NCBI RefSeq assembly: GCF_023715745.1
Contig: NZ_JAMBOV010000003.1
Coordinates: 522,825-586,824 of the forward strand
Direction: 5' to 3'
DNA from: Microbacterium oleivorans
GTDB taxonomy: Bacteria; Actinomycetota; Actinomycetes; Actinomycetales; Microbacteriaceae
DNA length: 64,000 bases
Under the pieces are notes generated by a model that worked only from the letters and a program-made list of their open reading frames with translations, did no database searches and was not told where the DNA came from. Of the stretch, positions 59,672 through 64,000 are shown one piece after another (the stretch's first letter is position 1; each line of letters starts with the position of its first letter). A program made the translations under genes and the position numbers.

Positions 59672-61596
59672 CAGCTTTCCAGTCGTGGCGTGCGGGTGCG
59701 TGCGGCGCGCAGACCGTTGAGGATCACGATGACCTCCGCGACCTCGTGGACCAGGACGACGGCCGCGAGCCCCAGGACGCCGAAGAGCGCGAGCGGGAGC
59801 AGTGCAGTGATGATCAGCAGCGACAGGATGATGTTCTGGTTGATGATCCGTCGACCGCGGCGGGCGTGATCGAACGCTCGCGGGATGAGGCGCAGATCAT
59901 GGCCGGTGAAGGCCACGTCGGCGGATTCGATTGCCGCGTCGGAGCCGGTGGCGCCCATCGCGATACCGATGTCTGCGCCAGCGAGGGCCGGTGCGTCGTT
60001 GATTCCGTCGCCGATCATCGCGACCGGCCCCGCCTTTGACAGCTCGCCGATCGCGGTTGCCTTATCCTCGGGACGCAGTTCCGCGCGCACGTTGCTGATC
60101 CCGGCCTGCGCGGCCAGTGCACGAGCGGTGCGGGCGTTGTCTCCGGTGAGCATCGTCACGCCGACGCCTTGGTTGGTGAGCGTCCGGACTACCTCGGGGA
60201 CTTCAGGGCGCAGTTCGTCGCGGACGCCGATCGCGGCGACGGGGGTTCCGTCGCGGTGGACGATCACGACGGTCATGCCCTGCTCCTCCAACTCCGCGAC
60301 CTGCTTCCCGAGGTCGCCCGCGTCCAGCCAGCGAGGACTGCCGACGGTGATTCTCGATCCGCCGACAGTGCCGTCGATGCCGTGCCCGGCCTGCTCGGTC
60401 ACATCTGCAGCTGCCGGTGTGCCCGGGGCCGCGGCGGTGATCGCAGAGGCAAGGGGATGCGTGCTGTGCTGCTCCAGTGCGGCCGCCCAGGCCAGCGCCT
60501 GTGTCTCGGTCACGCCGTTCGCAGTGAGCACCGCGGTGACCGCAGGTTCGTTGCGGGTGAGGGTGCCGGTCTTGTCGACCGCGACGTGGCGGACCGTGCC
60601 GAAGCGCTCGAAGACGGCGCCGGACTTGATGATCACGCCGAACTTGCTTGCTGCGCCGATCGCGGCGACGACCGTCAGCGGCACCGAGATCGCCAGCGCA
60701 CACGGAGAAGCGGCGACCAGCACGACAAGCGCGCGGGTGATCCACACCTCTGGATCGCCCAGCAGCGACCCGATGATCGCGACGAGCGCTGCGAGGATCA
60801 GAACGCCGGGTACGAGCGGGCGGGCGATCCTGTCCGCGAGACGTGCACGCTCGCCCTTCTCGGTCTGCGCCTTCTCGACCAGCTCCACGATCGTGGTGAG
60901 CGAGTTGTCGGTGCCCGCAGCGGTCGTTTCGACCTCCAGCGCGCCGGCGCTGTTGATCGCACCGGCCGACACCGCATCGCCGGGCTCGACCTCGACGGGG
61001 ATCGACTCCCCGGTGATCGCCGAGGTGTCCAGGCTGGAGCGGCCAGAACGGACGATCCCGTCGGTTGCGATCCGCTCGCCGGGACGGACCACCATGACCT
61101 GGCCGACCGTCAGCTCTCTCGCGGGCACCTGCGCAGAGACGCCGTTCTGCAGCACGGTCGCTGTCTCCGGCACGAGCTTCAGCAGCGCCCTCAGCCCGCC
61201 CCGGGCACGGTCCATCGCCTTGTCCTCGAGCGCCTCAGCAATCGAGTACAAGAACGCCAGAGCCGCAGCCTCCTCCACGTAGCCAAGGATGACCGCGCCG
61301 ATCGCGCTGATCGTCATCAGCAGCCCGATACCGAGCTTGCCCTTGAACAGTTTCCGGATCGCGCCGGGCGTGAACGTCGACGCACCGAGGAGCAGACCGG
61401 CCCAGAACAACACCAGCGCCGGGATCTCGAGGCCGGACCATTCAAGGATCAGACCGGCCAGGAATGCGACACCGGAGAAGACCGGCACCATGATCCCACG
61501 GTCCCTCCACCAGGGCCGCACAACCTCTTCGGTCTCATCCTCCGCCGCAGTGGCAGGCTGGGCAGGCTCGTGCTCGCAGCCACACGCCGCGCTCAC
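59671..61596 (-). CDS. cadA: Cadmium/zinc-exporting P1B-type ATPase
   Basis: The 641-residue ATPase has TGES (195-198), the intramembrane SPC metal site (297-299), the phosphorylated Asp341 in DKTGT, a HP motif in STHPLASA and GDGINDAP. This pattern fits Zn/Cd/Pb exporters. The N-terminus has only CGCEHE and no full heavy-metal-associated domain. GTG at 61596 overlaps the regulator stop by 4 nt; a longer reading to 61650 would run over that gene. It pumps metal out of the cytoplasm. Confidence 0.94.
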   Translation of the reverse strand: MSAACGCEHEPAQPATAAEDETEEVVRPWWRDRGIMVPVFSGVAFLAGLILEWSGLEIPALVLFWAGLLLGASTFTPGAIRKLFKGKLGIGLLMTISAIGAVILGYVEEAAALAFLYSIAEALEDKAMDRARGGLRALLKLVPETATVLQNGVSAQVPARELTVGQVMVVRPGERIATDGIVRSGRSSLDTSAITGESIPVEVEPGDAVSAGAINSAGALEVETTAAGTDNSLTTIVELVEKAQTEKGERARLADRIARPLVPGVLILAALVAIIGSLLGDPEVWITRALVVLVAASPCALAISVPLTVVAAIGAASKFGVIIKSGAVFERFGTVRHVAVDKTGTLTRNEPAVTAVLTANGVTETQALAWAAALEQHSTHPLASAITAAAPGTPAAADVTEQAGHGIDGTVGGSRITVGSPRWLDAGDLGKQVAELEEQGMTVVIVHRDGTPVAAIGVRDELRPEVPEVVRTLTNQGVGVTMLTGDNARTARALAAQAGISNVRAELRPEDKATAIGELSKAGPVAMIGDGINDAPALAGADIGIAMGATGSDAAIESADVAFTGHDLRLIPRAFDHARRGRRIINQNIILSLLIITALLPLALFGVLGLAAVVLVHEVAEVIVILNGLRAARTRTPRLES

Positions 61597-61952
61597 GCGT
61601 CCGCCCCCGTCCCACAGCAGCCAGCCACCGTGCACGCAGAGTCCACGCACGGCGCGTGCTCATCGACCGCCAGCGTCACGTCCACGAGCGCGACGAGCGC
61701 AGCCGTAAGATGCGGGTCGGCGATCTCGTAACGAGTCTGGCGACCCTCCGGCTCGGCAACGACAATCCCGCAGTCACGCAGGCAGGTGAGATGGTTCGAC
61801 ACGTTCGAACGCGTCAGCTCCAGCTCACGAGAGAGCACAGCCGGGTAGCTCGGTCCACCGAGCAGAGACATTAGGATTCGGGAACGCGTGGGATCGGCCA
61901 TGGCCCGGCCGAGCCGGTTCATGACATCGAGGCGTGAGGAAATAGTCAGCAC
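61593..61952 (-). CDS. cmtR: CmtR-type ArsR/SmtB metal-sensing repressor
   Basis: The 119-residue winged-helix repressor has LTRSNVSNHLTCLRDCG as its recognition region. Cys57, Cys61 and Cys102 fall at exactly the positions of the Cd/Pb ligands of Mycobacterium tuberculosis CmtR. It should release the operon when Cd2+ or Pb2+ binds. GTG at 61952 coincides with the predicted transcription start, so the message is probably leaderless. Its stop overlaps cadA. It ends in a Cys-rich tail (AGCCG). Confidence 0.93.
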   Translation of the reverse strand: MLTISSRLDVMNRLGRAMADPTRSRILMSLLGGPSYPAVLSRELELTRSNVSNHLTCLRDCGIVVAEPEGRQTRYEIADPHLTAALVALVDVTLAVDEHAPCVDSACTVAGCCGTGADA

Positions 61953-61954
61953 AC

Positions 61955-61988
61955 ACTGAACTATACAGTGATTGATGACCTATTGGAA
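61955..61988 (-). promoter_or_regulatory. cad operon promoter and CmtR operator
   Basis: On the minus strand TTCCAA (61988-61983) and TATAGT (61965-61960) are spaced 17 bp, with the GTG start 7 nt after the -10. ACTG...CAGT arms (61955-61958 and 61966-61969) enclose the -10, giving a likely operator for CmtR. Confidence 0.55.
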
Positions 61989-61994
61989 CGGCTT

Positions 61995-62025
61995 CACCCC
62001 AGGCGACATCTCTGGGGCCTGGGTG
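61995..62025. terminator. Possible hairpin terminator before cmtR
   Basis: CACCCCAGGC (61995-62004) and GCCTGGGTG (62017-62025) pair with a one-base bulge. It lies downstream of the minus-strand Cys-rich gene and upstream of the cad promoter, so it could insulate the operon. Confidence 0.4.
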
Positions 62026-62114
62026 TAAGCACATCCGGCTCACACCCCACCGAATACGCCTACCGAAACCCGCTTACGGCGCACGTTTCTGGCATTCGAT
62101 CTGGTGTGCCTTCA

Positions 62115-62145
62115 CTCACCGCGCCGCAAACGATCGTTATCGGTG
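62115..62145. repeat. Second copy of the res core, direct repeat
   Basis: These 31 bp match 57916-57946 in the same orientation with 3 mismatches, including the near-palindrome CCGCAAACGATCGTTATCGG (62124-62143). Another CCGAAACC half-site lies at 62063-62070. The two copies flank the thioredoxin-like/zinc-ribbon and cad genes. Confidence 0.6.
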
Positions 62146-62165
62146 CGACCGCAGCAGAAGGCTGC

Positions 62166-62633
62166 TCAGATGGATGAAATGAGGTCCGCGCAAGCCTTCG
62201 CCCCTCGTCTGGCGATGTCCACTCGCCGTGCGCAGGAAGCAGTTGCCTCCTTGTGTGGTCCGCAGATGTCGCCACACGACGAGATCGCGGACAGGCACCG
62301 CCGCGCCGCATTCCGTACCGCGGCCAGCTCGACGGTGGCCTGGCCGAGCGTCACCGCAACTTCCCGGCAGGCGTCGGCGGCCTGAATGACCGTAGAGTCC
62401 CACGCGCACAGGTCAGGCGATACACCCTCGGACTGCGCGTCGCGTGTATCAAGCTCTCGCGCCAGCTCAAGGTACACAGCAATATGGGCTGCCCTCTCCG
62501 GAACGGTCATCCGGCCATCGAAGGCACGCAGTTTCAACGCATGCTCCAGGGCAGATGTTCGCTCTTCGCCAGGTGCTGCCTCCGAGCGGCGGACGGTTGT
62601 GCCCGCGGGCGGTCCGGGCGTGGGGTGGTTCAA
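62166..62633 (-). CDS. Cys-rich helical protein, possible copper-storage-like
   Basis: The 155-residue product has seven Cys residues in its C-terminal two-thirds (ACREV, RRCLSAISSCGDICGPHKE, TASCARR, KACAD) on helices, resembling four-helix-bundle copper-binding (Csp/DUF326-type) proteins, though with fewer Cys than usual. The first 40 residues are disordered-looking. TTG at 62633 overlaps the upstream stop; ATG at 62510 is an alternative start. In a metal-resistance neighbourhood metal binding is plausible but unproven. Confidence 0.5.
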   Translation of the reverse strand: MNHPTPGPPAGTTVRRSEAAPGEERTSALEHALKLRAFDGRMTVPERAAHIAVYLELARELDTRDAQSEGVSPDLCAWDSTVIQAADACREVAVTLGQATVELAAVRNAARRCLSAISSCGDICGPHKEATASCARRVDIARRGAKACADLISSI

Positions 62634-63022
62634 ACTGCGACCCCTCGTGCTCGGAGGAAGGGGGCAGGGTCAACCCGGACGCCGCCGACGTATACCTCGA
62701 AGTGGAGGTGGCAGCCGCTGGAGGCGCCGGTGCTGCCGATGTACGCAATAACGAGTGATCGGATCAGCCCTTGAATTCGGGTGACTTCGGCGCCCTTCGC
62801 GGCCTCGTTGTTCCGAGCCTTTTCGACGTCATCCCAGGTGGGGTATTCCGCGGCGAATGCTGACGGAGCGAGGCTGGCTCCGGTCGCGGCGAGGAAGACC
62901 CCGATCGCGCCGGCGCTGAGCGCGCGCCTCCGAGTGATTCCCCCACGTAGCGTGCGGGCCTCTTCCGCAGTGGGGCCGCAACCGCATGGGACGTCGTCAG
63001 TGACGCTCTGGATGTCCGTCAT
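62630..63022 (-). pseudogene. M23-type peptidase with internal deletion
   Basis: The 130-residue frame joins the N-terminus of a secreted M23 peptidase (Tat-like TRRRALSAGAIGVFLAATG, cleavage near Ala58, then a coiled-coil start WDDVEKARNNEAAKG) directly to the very end of the catalytic domain (IAYIGSTGASSGCHLHFEV, with His105 and His107). The long coiled coil and most of the LytM domain, including the zinc-binding HxxxD, are missing. The frame is intact but the enzyme cannot be active as an ordinary M23 peptidase. Confidence 0.6.
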
Positions 63023-63028
63023 GGTCGG

Positions 63029-63928
63029 TCAGTTCGGTGAAGTCAACTGCTTGGAGACGGGTAGCGCGGTGAGCCCCGATTCCCCGGCGATAAGGATGTC
63101 GCCAGTGTCGGCAATCGCAACGGCCTGCGGGGTGGCTGGGGCAACGCCCACTTGCTCCCACGCCTGTGATCCTGCCTGCGCGACCCAGAGGGTGTTACCG
63201 CTGCCAACCCCGACAATGCGTTGCCGGTCGGGGGACGTGTTGAGAAGTGCGATGAGTGGGGCACCGTCCCACGGGACGAAGCGGCCCCCGCCGTCGAGAC
63301 TCACCTGTAGTCCGTCGGGAGTGGATGCGATGAGGCGTTCATCTGCGTCGACGGTCAGGTTGAACGCCGGCAGGGCGCTTCCGGTGGGTGCCCATGTCTT
63401 GCCCTGGTCGGTGCTGGTGAGGATGTCGGGGCTGTCGGTCGTGATGCCGTACAGGGTGCCACTAGGGCCGGCGGCGAGGACGTGGAAGTCCTTCTCGCCG
63501 GTGTAGGCGACTGGTTGCCAGGACTGCGCGGTGTCGGTGCTGCGGATGATGCCCAGGTGCGGGGCGCCGAGTTCGGGAGGAGTGTCGGGCCCGGGGTGAC
63601 CGGAGGCGATCAGGGTGCCGTCGATCGAGGTCAGACCCATCGCATCGAACACGGGGCCGGCGACCGGGCCACCGAGCTGGCCGTCCTCGGTGGCGGTGTA
63701 GATGCCTTCGTGGGTGCCGATGAGGAACCCGTTTCCGTCCGGGGCAGGCACGATGCTGTGCACGTGGGTGGTGGCCACAGGCGCTGGTGATGTCACTTCC
63801 GGTTCGGATGAGGCGCATCCGGCGAGGGTGAGAGCTCCGACCGCAATCGCGGTGACGGCGGCGAGGGAACGGCAACGGGTGAGCGTGCGGGATGAGGGCA
63901 GGGCGGAGTGAAGAGGGAGGTGTGTCAT
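63029..63928 (-). CDS. BNR/sialidase-like repeat lipoprotein (F510_1955-type)
   Basis: The 299-residue protein has a lipoprotein signal peptide with lipobox LAGC (Cys38) and a beta-propeller-like region with BNR/Asp-box-type repeats (STDTAQSWQPV, STDQGKTWAPT). HVHSIVPAPDGNGFLIGTHEGIY near the start is typical of the F510_1955 glycosylhydrolase-like group, often found in metal-resistance islands. Activity is unknown and no catalytic residues can be named. It lies 6 nt upstream of the peptidase remnant. Confidence 0.75.
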   Translation of the reverse strand: MTHLPLHSALPSSRTLTRCRSLAAVTAIAVGALTLAGCASSEPEVTSPAPVATTHVHSIVPAPDGNGFLIGTHEGIYTATEDGQLGGPVAGPVFDAMGLTSIDGTLIASGHPGPDTPPELGAPHLGIIRSTDTAQSWQPVAYTGEKDFHVLAAGPSGTLYGITTDSPDILTSTDQGKTWAPTGSALPAFNLTVDADERLIASTPDGLQVSLDGGGRFVPWDGAPLIALLNTSPDRQRIVGVGSGNTLWVAQAGSQAWEQVGVAPATPQAVAIADTGDILIAGESGLTALPVSKQLTSPN

Positions 63929-63979
63929 GGTGGTGACCTTGCGCAGCGGGAATCGAGGAGTGGGGCGGCGCGGGGGCCG

Positions 63980-64000
63980 CCCCCCCCCCCCACGCCCCCC
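63980..64000. other. Poly-C low-complexity end
   Basis: A run of 12 C followed by ACG and 6 more C closes the window, after a G/C-only stretch. This looks like a contig end or sequencing artefact rather than a feature. Confidence 0.5.

Noticed and set aside
50157..64000. Phage or conjugative element identity for the island
   Set aside because: No integrase, structural, relaxase or transfer gene is visible, so the type of element cannot be named from this window.

Overview
The window is high-G+C DNA with actinobacterial gene content. Gene order and protein sequences fit Microbacteriaceae, probably Microbacterium or a close relative. Pointers are the leuCD-murA-plsC-gpsA-ddl cluster, TTG/GTG starts, several apparently leaderless genes, frequent 4-nt stop/start overlaps, a CmtR-type metal sensor and a DtxR-like iron box. 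Everything is read from sequence; no database search was run.

Positions 1-50150 look like chromosomal backbone. On the minus strand leuC-leuD-murA-plsC-gpsA-ddl (1-5750) joins leucine synthesis to cell-envelope and phospholipid precursor genes. Divergent from it, metY and a flavin monooxygenase (5977-8600) look like a sulfur-scavenging pair. Next come TerC, an ECF sigma factor with a DUF4349 partner, tRNA-Glu, a metallo-beta-lactamase-fold protein, and a fructose PTS operon (fruR-fruK-fruA-ptsH, 12369-16485). A putative Fe(II)/2-oxoglutarate oxygenase and a lone DUF262/DUF1524 (GmrSD-like) protein share a promoter region with a DtxR-like box (17426-17443). tRNA-Gln and gltX follow, then MFS-leuB-ilvE-FAH-MFS, a divergent TetR/MFS efflux pair, serA, and otsA-otsB-ilvD-ilvB-ilvN-ilvC (30675-37985). 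Next are a thiolase plus two-subunit CoA-transferase under a divergent IclR regulator, an unusual disulfide oxidoreductase, an osmoprotectant ABC importer (43404-46606), a tightly packed GT2/endonuclease-fold/membrane cassette, and CorA.

At 50157-50190 the 3' half of a tRNA-Lys gene stands alone. This is the typical scar of integration into a tRNA gene, and accessory DNA follows to the end of the window. Section 50449-57238 is visibly less G+C-rich and holds a calcineurin-like phosphoesterase, an RHS relic, two convergent paralogs of an unrecognised family, a further unknown protein, a resolvase relic, and a large protein with a DUF4365-like nuclease domain. A serine resolvase (57253-57816) sits next to six copies of a CCGAAA(A)C-type motif. 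A 31-bp copy of the core of that region recurs in direct orientation at 62115-62145, framing a cadmium/zinc cassette: cmtR-cadA-cadD-lspA on the minus strand and two small ORFs on the plus strand. The last 2 kb holds a Cys-rich protein, an internally deleted M23 peptidase and a BNR-type lipoprotein, and ends in a poly-C stretch.

Functionally the backbone supplies branched-chain amino acids (ilvBNCDE, leuBCD), serine, trehalose, peptidoglycan precursors, fructose uptake and ketone-body use. The island adds metal resistance and several candidate conflict or defence genes. The items most worth following are the paralog pair at 51952-53727, the resolvase-site-flanked cadmium cassette, and the iron-box promoter shared by the oxygenase and the GmrSD-like gene.
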